From DATKWD01 sp963704815 (GTDB lineage Bacteria > Actinomycetota > Acidimicrobiia > Acidimicrobiales > Salinilacustritrichaceae), in contig CAVPHU010000010.1 of NCBI GenBank assembly GCA_963704815.1, positions 248,001-312,000 of the forward strand: a stretch of DNA of 64,000 nucleotides, in the 5' to 3' direction. The translations under genes were made by a program, and so were the position numbers. Below are positions 1-7,583 of this stretch, one piece after another (position 1 is the stretch's first letter; each line of letters begins with the position of its first letter). The notes under the pieces are model-generated. The model saw only the letters and a program-made list of their open reading frames with translations. It was not told the origin of the DNA and ran no database searches.

Positions 1-1
1 C

Positions 2-463
2 GAGGGCTCGAAGAAGGCCCGACGTCGGGTCGGTCGCGGCATCGCCGGCAAGGGCGGCAAGACCGCCGGCCGCGGCATGAAGGGCCAGAAGGCCCGGGGC
101 ACGATCCCGGCCCGTTTCGAAGGTGGCCAGACGCCGATCTACATGCGTCTGCCGAAGAAGCGCGGCTTCAACAACCCGTTCCGGGTCGAGTACCAGCCGA
201 TCAACCTCGACACCCTGGCCGAGGCCGGCCTGACCGAGGTCACGCCCGAGTCGTTGTACGGCAAGGGCCTGGTCGGCAAGGGTGCGCTCGTGAAGATCCT
301 CGGCCGTGGCGAGATCAGCAGCGCCATCGTCGTCAAGGCCCACGCGGTGTCGAAGTCGGCCGAGGCCGCCATCACCGCCGCGGGCGGTAGCGTCGAGATC
401 CTTGCTCTGCCGTGGGGCGATCGACGCCCACCGGCCAAGGGCAATCAGTTCACCAACCGCTAG
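2..463 (+). CDS. rplO: 50S ribosomal protein L15 (5' end missing)
   Basis: C-terminal part of L15, a large-subunit protein that helps assemble 23S rRNA. The frame is open to the left edge, so the start and the first residues lie outside the window. The visible part begins in the basic, glycine-rich L15 signature (GRGIAGKGGKTAGRG, then KGQKAR) and ends PAKGNQFTNR with a TAG stop. Twenty-one bases separate it from secY, the usual spc-operon order. I see no internal defect. Confidence 0.95.
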   Translation, partial: EGSKKARRRVGRGIAGKGGKTAGRGMKGQKARGTIPARFEGGQTPIYMRLPKKRGFNNPFRVEYQPINLDTLAEAGLTEVTPESLYGKGLVGKGALVKILGRGEISSAIVVKAHAVSKSAEAAITAAGGSVEILALPWGDRRPPAKGNQFTNR

Positions 464-484
464 CCACCAAGGGCGCTCACCGCC

Positions 485-1813
485 GTGCTCCAGAGTCTTC
501 GCAGCCTGGCCCGAGTCGTTCGGGTCGCCGATCTCCGCAACAAGATCCTGTTCACCATCGGGATCATCGCCCTCTATCGGGCGGGTTCTGCGGTCCCGGC
601 GCCGGGCATCGACCTCGACGCCGTGCAGGCGTTGAAGGAAGAGGCCGAGGCCTCAGGCGGGGTGCTCGGGTTCCTCACCCTGTTCTCGGGGGGTGCGCTC
701 ACCCAGTTCGCCCTGTTCGCGCTCGGCATCATGCCGTACATCACCAGCTCGATCATCATGCAGATCCTGACGGTGGTCATTCCCCGCCTCGAGCAGTGGC
801 AGAAGCAGGGAGCGGTCGGTCAGCGAAAGATCACCCAGTGGACGCGCTACCTCACGGTCGCGATCGCGCTCCTCCAGTCGACCGGCCTCGCATTCATCTT
901 CCACAACGGCGGCGGTGGGTTCCTCGGCCAGACGACCAGCGGGGTCGACATCGACGTGCTGCCCAACTTCACGCCGCCCCGGGTCCTGCTCGTGGTCCTC
1001 ACCCTCACCGCGGGCACGGCACTGCTCATGTGGATGGGCGAGCTGATCACCCAGAAGGGCATCGGCAACGGAATGTCGTTGCTCATCTTCGCTTCGGTCG
1101 TGTCAGCCATCCCGGTCCAGGGCGCGGCCATCCGGGCCGAGAACGGTTGGGGCCTGCTCATCGCGCTGTTCGCCATCGGGGTGCTGCTGATGGTGGCCAT
1201 CGTGTTCGTCGAACTCGGGCAGCGGCGCATCCCGGTGCAGTTCTCCAAGCGGGTCGTCGGGCGACGCATGTACGGCGGTCAGTCGACCTACATCCCCCTC
1301 AAGGTCAACCAGAGCGGCGTGATCCCGGTCATCTTCGCCAGCTCGATCCTCTACCTGCCGCTGCTGGCCACGCAGGTCCTGCCCACCAGCGGCTGGGGCG
1401 CATCGGTGCAGGAGTGGGTCAACAACAACCTCGTCCAGCCCGACAACATCGTCTACATCTTCACCTACGGCCTGCTCATCATCGGCTTCGCCTACTTCTA
1501 CACCGCCATCAGCTTCGACCCGGCCCAGCAGGCCGACACCATCCGCAAGCAGGGCGGCTACATCCCCGGCATCCGTCCGGGTCCGCAGACCGAGCGCTAC
1601 CTCGCTCGCATCCTCAGCCGCATCACTCTTCCTGGTGCCCTGTTCGTCGCCGGCATCGCCCTGCTCCCATCGATCCTGCTCGCGTTCGCTGACGTGCAGC
1701 GGTTCCCCTTCGGCGGCGTCTCGATCCTCATCGCGGTGGGCGTCGCCCTCGAGACGATGAAGCAGATCGACAGCCAGCTCATGATGCGCAACTACGAAGG
1801 CTTCCTCTCGTAG
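485..1813 (+). CDS. secY: Preprotein translocase subunit SecY
   Basis: Channel-forming subunit of the SecYEG translocon in the cytoplasmic membrane, 442 residues with a GTG start. Seen: the N-terminal stretch DLRNKILFTIGIIALYRAGS, a plug-region segment after the first membrane span, about ten hydrophobic segments, the cytosolic loop RRIPVQFSKRVVGRRMYGG with conserved basic residues, and the C-terminal MRNYEGFLS. Length is normal for the family. It follows rplO and precedes adk, the standard order, so it is probably co-transcribed with both. Confidence 0.97.
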   Translation: MLQSLRSLARVVRVADLRNKILFTIGIIALYRAGSAVPAPGIDLDAVQALKEEAEASGGVLGFLTLFSGGALTQFALFALGIMPYITSSIIMQILTVVIPRLEQWQKQGAVGQRKITQWTRYLTVAIALLQSTGLAFIFHNGGGGFLGQTTSGVDIDVLPNFTPPRVLLVVLTLTAGTALLMWMGELITQKGIGNGMSLLIFASVVSAIPVQGAAIRAENGWGLLIALFAIGVLLMVAIVFVELGQRRIPVQFSKRVVGRRMYGGQSTYIPLKVNQSGVIPVIFASSILYLPLLATQVLPTSGWGASVQEWVNNNLVQPDNIVYIFTYGLLIIGFAYFYTAISFDPAQQADTIRKQGGYIPGIRPGPQTERYLARILSRITLPGALFVAGIALLPSILLAFADVQRFPFGGVSILIAVGVALETMKQIDSQLMMRNYEGFLS

Positions 1814-1818
1814 TTCGC

Positions 1819-1853
1819 GATTTCCACAGCCCGAGCGTCACGGAATCCGCGGC
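1819..1853 (+). repeat. Dispersed intergenic element (copy in the secY-adk gap)
   Basis: gatttccacagcccgagcgt then cacggaatccgcg, in the 115-base secY-adk gap. It resembles the copies at 52354-52391 and 53411-53456 (inverted). ATTTCCACAGC and AGCGTCACGGAAT within it face each other like imperfect inverted arms. Nothing else is seen in this gap. Confidence 0.45.
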
Positions 1854-1928
1854 GCTGGCGTACGAGAACCGTTGGCGCCGTCCACCCGTTTTCGTCGGGT
1901 GGAAAAATTGGCAGCTAACGTCCCGCAG

Positions 1929-2585
1929 ATGACCTCGGGAGCACGCCTCGTCATGCTCGGCCGTCAGGGAGCAGGCAAGGGGACCCAGTGTTCCCGACTC
2001 GCTGCCCACTTCGGCATCCCGCACATCTCCACCGGCGACATGCTGCGGCTGGCGGTCAAGGAAGGCACCGCGTTCGGCACGAAGGCCAACGAGTTCATGG
2101 CGGCGGGCGATCTCGTCCCCGACGAGGTGATGATCGGCGTGGTCGACGAGCGGCTCCACAAGGAGGATGCGCTGAACCACGGCTATGTCCTCGATGGATT
2201 CCCGCGCACGGTCGGTCAGGCCGAAGCGCTGGCGACGATCACCGATGGCAGCCTCGAGATGGTGATCGATCTCGACGTGCCCACTGCGGTCGTGTTGCCG
2301 CGCCTCGCCAGCCGACGCGTGTGCAAGGGATGCGGCACCATCTACTCGGTCGACGAACCCCCCACGTCGAATTGGACCTGCGACAAGTGCGGCGGCGAAG
2401 TCGTCCAGCGCGAGGACGACGAGGAAGAGGCGATTCAGCGCCGGCTCGACCTGTACGAAGAGGTCACGACGCCGCTCACCGCGTGGTACGCCGAACGCGA
2501 CCTGTTGGTCGTCGTCGATGGCATGGGTGAGCCCGACGAGGTCGTGGCTCGCGTGCTGGCCGCCATCGACGCGAAGCGGGCCTGA
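1929..2585 (+). CDS. adk: Adenylate kinase
   Basis: Cytosolic enzyme for ATP + AMP to 2 ADP. Seen: P-loop GRQGAGKGTQ, AMP-site ISTGDMLR, LDGFPRT, and a LID carrying four cysteines (CKGCG and CDKCG) typical of the zinc-binding long-LID form. The frame is open to a TTG at 1872, but I choose ATG 1929 because the added 19 residues are unlike the family and the chosen start sits just before the first beta strand. Eight bases separate it from map. Confidence 0.94.
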   Translation: MTSGARLVMLGRQGAGKGTQCSRLAAHFGIPHISTGDMLRLAVKEGTAFGTKANEFMAAGDLVPDEVMIGVVDERLHKEDALNHGYVLDGFPRTVGQAEALATITDGSLEMVIDLDVPTAVVLPRLASRRVCKGCGTIYSVDEPPTSNWTCDKCGGEVVQREDDEEEAIQRRLDLYEEVTTPLTAWYAERDLLVVVDGMGEPDEVVARVLAAIDAKRA

Positions 2586-2592
2586 ACCCGGC

Positions 2593-3339
2593 GTGGCGGC
2601 ACGCAAGACCGTCGAAGAACTCGCCGTCATGCGCCGGGCCGGCCGGGTGGTCGCCGAGATGCACGAGCGGATCCGCGGGGCGATCCGGCCGGGGGTCACC
2701 ACCGCCGAGCTCGATCGCATCGGGCGCGATGTGCTGGCCACGCGGCACGCGACCTCCAACTTCCTCGACTATCACGGGTACCCGGCGGTCATATGCGCAT
2801 CGCCGAACCAGGTGATCGTCCATGGCATCCCCAACGACGACCCGCTCGAAGAGGGCGACATCGTGTCGATCGACTGTGGAGCGATCGTCGACGGCTGGCA
2901 CGGCGATGCGGCGTTCACCGTCGGTGTCGGTTCCATCGACGCCGACTCCCAGCGACTCATCGACACGGCCGAGGCATCGTTGGAGGCCGGCATCGCCGCC
3001 ATGGTCTCCGGCAACCGGGTCGGCGACATCGGTGCGGCCGTCCAAGCTCACGCCGAACAGCACGGCTACTCGGTGGTGCGCGAATACACCGGCCACGGCA
3101 TCGGCCAGGCCATGCACGAGAGCCCCGAGGTGCCCAACCACGGCAAGCCGGGCCGGGGGATGAAGCTTCGCGACGGTCACGTGCTGGCGGTCGAGCCCAT
3201 GCTGTGTGCGGGTGAACCCGCCACCGTTCTCGAGGCCGACGGGTGGACGGTCACGACAGCCGACGGATCACTCGCCGCCCACGTCGAGCACTCGATCGCG
3301 ATCACCGAACACGGACCCGAGATCCTCACCCTCCCCTGA
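2593..3339 (+). CDS. map: Methionine aminopeptidase, type I
   Basis: Removes the initiator methionine from nascent proteins; dinuclear metallohydrolase. Seen: MRRAGRVVAEMHERIR at the N-terminus, HGIPNDDPLEEGDIVSID, metal ligands in the D-x10-D region (IDCGAIVDGWHGDAAFT), the TGHGIG histidine region and the C-terminal EHSIAITEHGPEIL. The GTG at 2593 gives the standard short type I protein of 248 residues without an N-terminal zinc domain; the upstream in-frame ATG lies inside adk. It is the last gene before the rpmJ promoter. Confidence 0.95.
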   Translation: MAARKTVEELAVMRRAGRVVAEMHERIRGAIRPGVTTAELDRIGRDVLATRHATSNFLDYHGYPAVICASPNQVIVHGIPNDDPLEEGDIVSIDCGAIVDGWHGDAAFTVGVGSIDADSQRLIDTAEASLEAGIAAMVSGNRVGDIGAAVQAHAEQHGYSVVREYTGHGIGQAMHESPEVPNHGKPGRGMKLRDGHVLAVEPMLCAGEPATVLEADGWTVTTADGSLAAHVEHSIAITEHGPEILTLP

Positions 3340-3441
3340 CGCGTCGATTCGGCGGCACCCTCCGCGTCGCATGGCCGGGGACGGGGTACAGTCTCGCCGT
3401 TCGTCGGGCCACGGGTCCCGGCAGGACCTCCCTGCGCGGAG

Positions 3442-3470
3442 TTGGACCGTTGTCGGCCCTGCGCTAGGGT
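3442..3470 (+). promoter_or_regulatory. Sigma-A type promoter of the rpmJ-rpsM-rpsK-rpsD-rpoA-rplQ unit
   Basis: TTGGAC (3442-3447), a 17-bp spacer and TAGGGT (3465-3470) lie between map and rpmJ. The expected start point is about 3477, which gives a 5' UTR of roughly 70 nt that opens with the hairpin at 3479. The position explains why infA is not needed to drive the downstream genes. Predicted from box matches and spacing only. Confidence 0.6.
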
Positions 3471-3478
3471 TTTCCTTC

Positions 3479-3510
3479 GGCCTGCTGGCGGTTTGACCGC
3501 GCGGCAGGCC
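3479..3510 (+). promoter_or_regulatory. 5'-terminal leader hairpin before rpmJ
   Basis: GGCCTGCTGGCGGT pairs with ACCGCGCGGCAGGCC around a TTG loop, with one bulge. No T tract follows, so it is not a normal terminator. Because it begins within a few bases of the predicted transcription start, it would cap the mRNA 5' end. It may stabilise the message or be a protein-binding leader; the function is inference. Confidence 0.5.
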
Positions 3511-3548
3511 TCCTGACCGTTCCGGCCCGTGTGAGAGAAACCCTGTTC

Positions 3549-3662
3549 ATGAAGGTTCGACCCAGCGTCAAGAAGATCTGTGAGAAGTGCAAGGTCGTGC
3601 GACGGCACGGCCGCGTCCACGTGATCTGCACAAACCCCCGACACAAGCAACGGCAGGGCTGA
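3549..3662 (+). CDS. rpmJ: 50S ribosomal protein L36
   Basis: The 37-residue protein MKVRPSVKKICEKCK... ending NPRHKQRQG is the zinc-binding L36 with the CxxC...C...H pattern intact (CEKC, then C and H near the C-terminus). It stabilises 23S rRNA near the peptidyl-transferase centre. A GAGAGAAA purine stretch lies upstream of the ATG. It is the first gene after the predicted promoter and lies 9 bases before rpsM. Confidence 0.95.
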   Translation: MKVRPSVKKICEKCKVVRRHGRVHVICTNPRHKQRQG

Positions 3663-3671
3663 AGACTCCCC

Positions 3672-4049
3672 ATGGCACGTATCGCAGGCATCGACATTCC
3701 TCGGGACAAGCAGGCCGAGATCGCCCTGACCTACATCTTCGGTGTGGGCCGCACCATCGCCCGTACCGCGTGCGAGCAGGTCGACGTGAACCCACACACC
3801 CGGGTCCGCGACCTGACCGACGACGAGGTCGCCAAGTTGCGGGGTTTCATCGAGTCCAACGTCCAGACCGAGGGCGATCTGCGCCGCGAGGTCCAGAACG
3901 ACATCAAGCGCAAGATGGAGATCGGGTGCTATCAGGGCATTCGGCACCGCCGTGGCCTCCCGGTCCGTGGCCAGCGCACCCACACCAACGCCCGGACCCG
4001 CAAGGGCCCCAAGAAGACCGTCGCCGGCAAGAAGAAGGTCACGAAGTAA
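3672..4049 (+). CDS. rpsM: 30S ribosomal protein S13
   Basis: Small-subunit head protein contacting the P-site tRNA and forming intersubunit bridges with L5. Seen: MARIAGIDIPRDKQ at the N-terminus, YIFGVGRTIA, RGLPVRGQRTHTNARTRKG and a lysine-rich tail ending KKVTK. The 125-residue length is typical. The stop overlaps the rpsK start by one base (TAATG), which suggests translational coupling. Confidence 0.97.
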   Translation: MARIAGIDIPRDKQAEIALTYIFGVGRTIARTACEQVDVNPHTRVRDLTDDEVAKLRGFIESNVQTEGDLRREVQNDIKRKMEIGCYQGIRHRRGLPVRGQRTHTNARTRKGPKKTVAGKKKVTK

Positions 4050-4447
4050 TGGCAAAGCCAGCCGCGGGCGGTCGCCGTCCTCGCAAGCGTGAGCGCAAGA
4101 ACGTGAGCTACGGCATCGCGCACATCAAGTCGTCGTTCAACAACACGATCGTCGCCATCACCGACCAGCAGGGCAACGTGCTGTCGTGGGCCTCGGCCGG
4201 GAACGTCGGCTTCAAGGGATCGCGGAAGAGCACCCCGTACGCCGCCCAGACCGCGGCCGAGCAGGCCGCCCGCCGGGCGATGGAGCACGGCGTCCGCAAG
4301 GTCGACGTCCAGGTCAAGGGTCCGGGCTCGGGCCGCGAGACCGCCATTCGCACGATCCAGAGCACCGGCATCGAGGTGACCGGGATCAAAGACGTCACCC
4401 CGGTCCCGCACAACGGCTGCCGCCCGCCCAAGCGGCGTCGGGTCTGA
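4049..4447 (+). CDS. rpsK: 30S ribosomal protein S11
   Basis: Small-subunit platform protein near the E-site mRNA. Seen: a basic N-terminus (RRPRKRERKNVSYG), SFNNTIVAITD, GFKGSRKSTPYAAQ and a C-terminus PHNGCRPPKRRRV matching the family. The start is the ATG overlapping the rpsM stop; a longer upstream frame is an artefact of reading through rpsM. 132 residues. Ten bases to rpsD. Confidence 0.97.
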   Translation: MAKPAAGGRRPRKRERKNVSYGIAHIKSSFNNTIVAITDQQGNVLSWASAGNVGFKGSRKSTPYAAQTAAEQAARRAMEHGVRKVDVQVKGPGSGRETAIRTIQSTGIEVTGIKDVTPVPHNGCRPPKRRRV

Positions 4448-4457
4448 GGAGCACGAG

Positions 4458-5078
4458 ATGAGTCGTTACACCGGACCCAAAGCCCGTGTCTCCCGCCGTC
4501 TCGGCGTGAACCTGTGGGGCACCATGGGCGAGAACCGCGCCATGGAGCGCCGGCCCTACCCGCCGGGCGAGCATGGCCGCACCCGCCGTCGGGGTCAGCC
4601 CTCGGAGTACCTCGCGCAGCTCCAGGAGAAGCAGAAGGCCCGCTTCTCCTACGGCCTGACCGAGAAGCAGTTCCGCAACCTCTTCGCCGAGGCCAGCCGC
4701 CGCAAGGGTGTCACGGGCGAGATCATGCTCCAGCTGCTCGAGCTCCGTCTCGACAACGTCGTCTACCGCGCCGGCTGGGCGTCCACCCGCCCGCAGGCTC
4801 GCCAGTTCGTCAGCCACGGCCACGTCCAGGTCAACGGCAAGCGGGTCGACGTGCCCAGCTATCGGGTTCGCAAGGGCGACAAGATCTCGCTCAGCACCAA
4901 GTCTCGCGAGATGGTCGTCGTCGTCTGGAACAGCGACGTCCTCGACCGTCAGCCGCCACCGTGGATCGACAAGGTCGCGGACGATCCCTTCGCGGTGACG
5001 GTGTACGACATTCCCATGCGCGAGCACATCGACGTGCCCGTGCGCGAGCAGCTCATCGTCGAGCTGTACTCGAAGTAG
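4458..5078 (+). CDS. rpsD: 30S ribosomal protein S4
   Basis: Primary 16S rRNA-binding protein that nucleates assembly and often autoregulates its operon. 206 residues: N-terminal SRYTGPKARVSRRLG, RRPYPPGEHG, then the S4 RNA-binding domain (RLDNVVYRAGWASTRPQARQ, VQVNGKRVDVPSY). There is no N-terminal CxxC zinc cluster, so it is a C-minus type S4. It precedes rpoA as in most bacteria. Confidence 0.96.
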   Translation: MSRYTGPKARVSRRLGVNLWGTMGENRAMERRPYPPGEHGRTRRRGQPSEYLAQLQEKQKARFSYGLTEKQFRNLFAEASRRKGVTGEIMLQLLELRLDNVVYRAGWASTRPQARQFVSHGHVQVNGKRVDVPSYRVRKGDKISLSTKSREMVVVVWNSDVLDRQPPPWIDKVADDPFAVTVYDIPMREHIDVPVREQLIVELYSK

Positions 5079-5127
5079 TCCCGACCTTCCCTCAAGTCGC
5101 ACGCCCCTGCGAGGAGTACCCACCAAG

Positions 5128-6063
5128 ATGCTGGTCATCCAACGCCCGTCAGTCGAGCCGGTCACTGACGCCGACGCCAACCGCCAGAAGTTCGCCATCG
5201 GCCCGCTCGAGCCCGGCTTCGGTCACACGCTCGGCAACTCGCTGCGCCGGACGCTGCTGTCGTCGATCCCGGGTGGCGCGGTCACGCAGGTGCGCTTCGA
5301 CGATGCGCTGCACGAATTCGACACGATCAAAGGCGCCACCGAGGACGTCACCGACATCATCCTCAACCTCAAGGACCTCGTGCTCCGTTGCCACAGCGAC
5401 GAGCCCGTCGTCGTGCGTCTCGACGTGCGCGGGCCCAAGGACGTCACCGCAGGTGACATCGAAGCCAGCTCCGACGTCGAGATCCTCAATCCCGACCTCT
5501 CGATCGCCACGCTGAACAAGGACGGGCGTCTCGCCGTCGACATCACCGTGAGCCAGGGTCGGGGGTACGTCTCCGCCGAACGCAACCGGCAGGCCGAGAC
5601 GATCGGCGTGATCCCGGTCGACTCGATCTTCTCGCCGGTCCGGCGGTGCACGTTCGAGATCGAGCCCACCCGCGTCGAGCAGTCGAACGACTACGACCGG
5701 CTGATCATGGACATCCTCACCGACGGCTCCATCGAGCCCGCCGAGGCGCTGGCGTCGGCCGGCGACACCCTCCGTTCGCTCGTCGGCCTGGTCGCCGACA
5801 TGAGCGAGGAGCCCCAGGGCCTCGAGCTCGGCGACGTCGCCACCGCCTCGGCCGGTTCGCCCGACCTCGAGCTGCCGATCGAGGACCTCGAGCTCTCCGA
5901 GCGTCCCCGCAACTGCCTCAAGCGGGCTCAGGTGAACAGCATCGGCGAGCTCCTCCAGAAGACCGAGGACGACCTGCTGGCCATCACCAACTTCGGCCAG
6001 AAGTCGCTCGACGAGGTCATCCAGAAGCTCGACGAGCGCGGCCTTTCGCTGCGCACCCGGTAG
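5128..6063 (+). CDS. rpoA: DNA-directed RNA polymerase subunit alpha
   Basis: Alpha subunit that dimerises to nucleate RNA polymerase assembly. 311 residues: NTD at about 1-230 with GFGHTLGNSLRRTLLSSIPG, a short acidic linker, and the CTD at about 245-311 (LSERPRNCLKRAQVNSIGEL, then GQKSLDEVIQKL) that contacts UP elements and activators. Eleven bases separate it from rplQ. Intact. Confidence 0.97.
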   Translation: MLVIQRPSVEPVTDADANRQKFAIGPLEPGFGHTLGNSLRRTLLSSIPGGAVTQVRFDDALHEFDTIKGATEDVTDIILNLKDLVLRCHSDEPVVVRLDVRGPKDVTAGDIEASSDVEILNPDLSIATLNKDGRLAVDITVSQGRGYVSAERNRQAETIGVIPVDSIFSPVRRCTFEIEPTRVEQSNDYDRLIMDILTDGSIEPAEALASAGDTLRSLVGLVADMSEEPQGLELGDVATASAGSPDLELPIEDLELSERPRNCLKRAQVNSIGELLQKTEDDLLAITNFGQKSLDEVIQKLDERGLSLRTR

Positions 6064-6074
6064 GAGACGCTCCC

Positions 6075-6428
6075 ATGCCTGCAACCCCCAAGAAGGGCCG
6101 CCGTTTCGGCGGAAGCAGCCAACACCAGAAGCTGATGATGGCCAACCTGGTTGCGTCGCTCGTGGCCGCCGAGGCCATCGTGACCACCGAGGCCAAGGCC
6201 AAGGCGCTTCGTCCGATCGCAGAGAAGATGATCACCAAGGCGCGCAAGGGCGGGTTGCACAACCACCGCCAGATCCTGAGCTTCATCGGTGATCAGGAGA
6301 TGGCGGACAAGCTCATGGAAGAGGTCGGCCCCCGGTACGCCGACCGACCCGGCGGCTACACCCGCATCCTGAAGCTCGGCCCACGCCATGGCGACAAGGC
6401 CCCCATGGCGCGTATCGAGCTCGTCTGA
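6075..6428 (+). CDS. rplQ: 50S ribosomal protein L17
   Basis: Large-subunit protein near the exit tunnel, 117 residues: MPATPKKGRRFGGSSQHQK, ANLVASLVAAEAIVTTEAKA, then GGYTRILKLGPRHGDKAPMARIELV. The start is the ATG 11 bases after rpoA; upstream codons in the same frame belong to the rpoA region. Its last codons (from about 6407) form the first part of a 75-bp tandem repeat, so the stop-codon region occurs three times downstream although only the first copy ends a gene. Confidence 0.96.
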   Translation: MPATPKKGRRFGGSSQHQKLMMANLVASLVAAEAIVTTEAKAKALRPIAEKMITKARKGGLHNHRQILSFIGDQEMADKLMEEVGPRYADRPGGYTRILKLGPRHGDKAPMARIELV

Positions 6429-6623
6429 GGCTGGGGGCGCCATCAGGGAGCCGAGGCTTGCCGAGGCGACCGAGACGGTGCGGCGCGTATCGAGCTCGTC
6501 TGAGGCTGGGGGCGCCATCAGGGAGCCGAGGCTTGCCGAGGCGACCGAGACGGTGCGGCGCGTATCGAGCTCGTCTGAGGCTGGGGGCGCCATCAGGGAG
6601 CCGAGGCTTGCCGAGGCGACCGA
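6407..6623 (+). repeat. 75-bp tandem repeat, 3 copies, starting inside the 3' end of rplQ
   Basis: Units begin at 6407, 6482 and 6557, exactly 75 bp apart; the third matches for 67 bp before diverging, and a fragment of a fourth (tgcggcgcgt) follows at about 6629. Each unit opens with the last codons of rplQ plus its TGA (cgtatcgagctcgtctga) and continues with non-coding sequence containing two direct GCCGAGGC octamers. The rest of the 243-bp rplQ-truA gap is the truA promoter region. There is no spacer structure, so it is not a CRISPR. Confidence 0.93.
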
Positions 6624-6656
6624 AGTGATGCGGCGCGTCGTCGCATCGAGAACCGG

Positions 6657-6662
6657 TACGGT
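6657..6662 (+). promoter_or_regulatory. Putative -10 element of truA
   Basis: TACGGT ends nine bases before the truA GTG, so transcripts from it would start at or within a base or two of the start codon. It lies just downstream of the tandem repeats, which would separate truA from the ribosomal operon. No clear -35 box was found. Confidence 0.4.
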
Positions 6663-6671
6663 CCGCCGATC

Positions 6672-7475
6672 GTGACCTTGTTCGAACCTGACGACCGTGC
6701 GTCGGCCCCGTCGGGCGAAACCGTGCGGGTCTCGATGCTGGTCGCGTACGACGGCCGAGACTTCCACGGATTCGCTGCGAACGCCGGCGTGAAGACGGTC
6801 GCAGGGGTCCTGACCGAGGCGCTCGAGCGTGTGCTCGGCCATGGTGTCGACCTCACCTGTGCCGGACGGACCGACCGCGGCGTCCATGCGCGGGGCCAGG
6901 TGATCAGCTTCGACGCGGCCCGAGACGGTCTCGATCTCGACCGACTGCAGCGATCGGTCAACGGTCTCTGCAAGCCCTGGATCGTCGTCCGCGACGCCTC
7001 GCTCGTCGCCAACTCGTTCAGCGCACGCTTCTCGGCCACGGGTCGGCGCTACCGGTACACGATCGTCAATCGGCCGGTGCCCGACCCGTTCCTGCACGCG
7101 CAGTCGTGGCACGTGGCCAAGCCCCTCGACTTCGACCTGCTCCGCCTGGCCTGCGACCCGCTGATCGGCGAGCACGACTTCTCGGCCTTCTGTCGCAAGG
7201 TCAAGGTCAAGGGCGGCGAGACGGCTCCCTCGCTCGTGCGGCGGGTTCGCAACGCCCGGTGGGTGGACGAGGGCGACGGGCTGCTGAGGTTCTGGATCGA
7301 GGCCAACGCGTTCTGCCATCAGATGGTGCGCTCGATCGTCGGGACGATGGTCGCGGTCGGCCATGGCCGGATCACTCCCGGCGACATCCACGGCATCCTT
7401 GCATCGCAGGACCGCCGTCGTGCGGGCGAGATCGCCCCTCCTGACGGGTTGGTGCTCTGGGACGTGATGTACTGA
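6672..7475 (+). CDS. truA: tRNA pseudouridine(38-40) synthase TruA
   Basis: Isomerises uridines 38-40 in the tRNA anticodon arm. 267 residues with a GTG start. Seen: LVAYDGRDFHGFAANAG, the catalytic aspartate motif CAGRTDRGVHARGQVISF (D in GRTDRGVHA), RRYRYTIVNR and FCHQMVRSIVGTMVAVGHGR. The first 15 residues are outside the core and a slightly later start is possible. It lies after the 75-bp repeat array and may be transcribed separately from rplQ. Confidence 0.95.
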   Translation: MTLFEPDDRASAPSGETVRVSMLVAYDGRDFHGFAANAGVKTVAGVLTEALERVLGHGVDLTCAGRTDRGVHARGQVISFDAARDGLDLDRLQRSVNGLCKPWIVVRDASLVANSFSARFSATGRRYRYTIVNRPVPDPFLHAQSWHVAKPLDFDLLRLACDPLIGEHDFSAFCRKVKVKGGETAPSLVRRVRNARWVDEGDGLLRFWIEANAFCHQMVRSIVGTMVAVGHGRITPGDIHGILASQDRRRAGEIAPPDGLVLWDVMY

Positions 7476-7495
7476 GCCCGGCTGGGCTTCGCGTA

Positions 7496-7525
7496 TTGCC
7501 TGCGATCCGGTCCGACCCGTAGGCT
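7496..7525 (+). promoter_or_regulatory. Promoter of rplM-rpsI
   Basis: TTGCCT (7496-7501), an 18-bp spacer and TAGGCT (7520-7525). The predicted start point at about 7532 coincides with the first base of the leader hairpin, giving a UTR of about 50 nt. Identified by box match and spacing only. Confidence 0.6.
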
Positions 7526-7530
7526 GTCCC

Positions 7531-7576
7531 GTTCGCGCTCGGACCTCTCTGTCCGGGCGAACCCGTCTGAGAGAGA
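7531..7576 (+). promoter_or_regulatory. rplM leader hairpin with loop complementary to the ribosome-binding region
   Basis: GTTCGC...CGGAC (7531-7544) pairs with GTCCGGGCGAAC (7551-7562) around the loop CTCTCT. That loop is exactly complementary to the GAGAGAG purine tract at 7570-7576, just before the rplM GTG. A loop-to-RBS pairing could hide the ribosome site. This resembles autogenous ribosomal-protein leaders in principle, but I know no described family with this sequence. Confidence 0.5.
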
Positions 7577-7583
7577 GTCGGCC

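Noticed and set aside
412..1692. 426-codon open frame overlapping secY on the same strand
   Set aside because: Arg/Pro/His-rich shadow of secY in another frame; secY has complete family motifs.
6407..6623. CRISPR array
   Set aside because: Head-to-tail repeats without unique spacers; the same holds for the arrays at 19670 and 59513.
6388..6675. 95-codon plus frame with a 25-residue peptide repeat over the rplQ array
   Set aside because: Results from a 75-bp period divisible by three; it starts inside rplQ and has no ribosome site.
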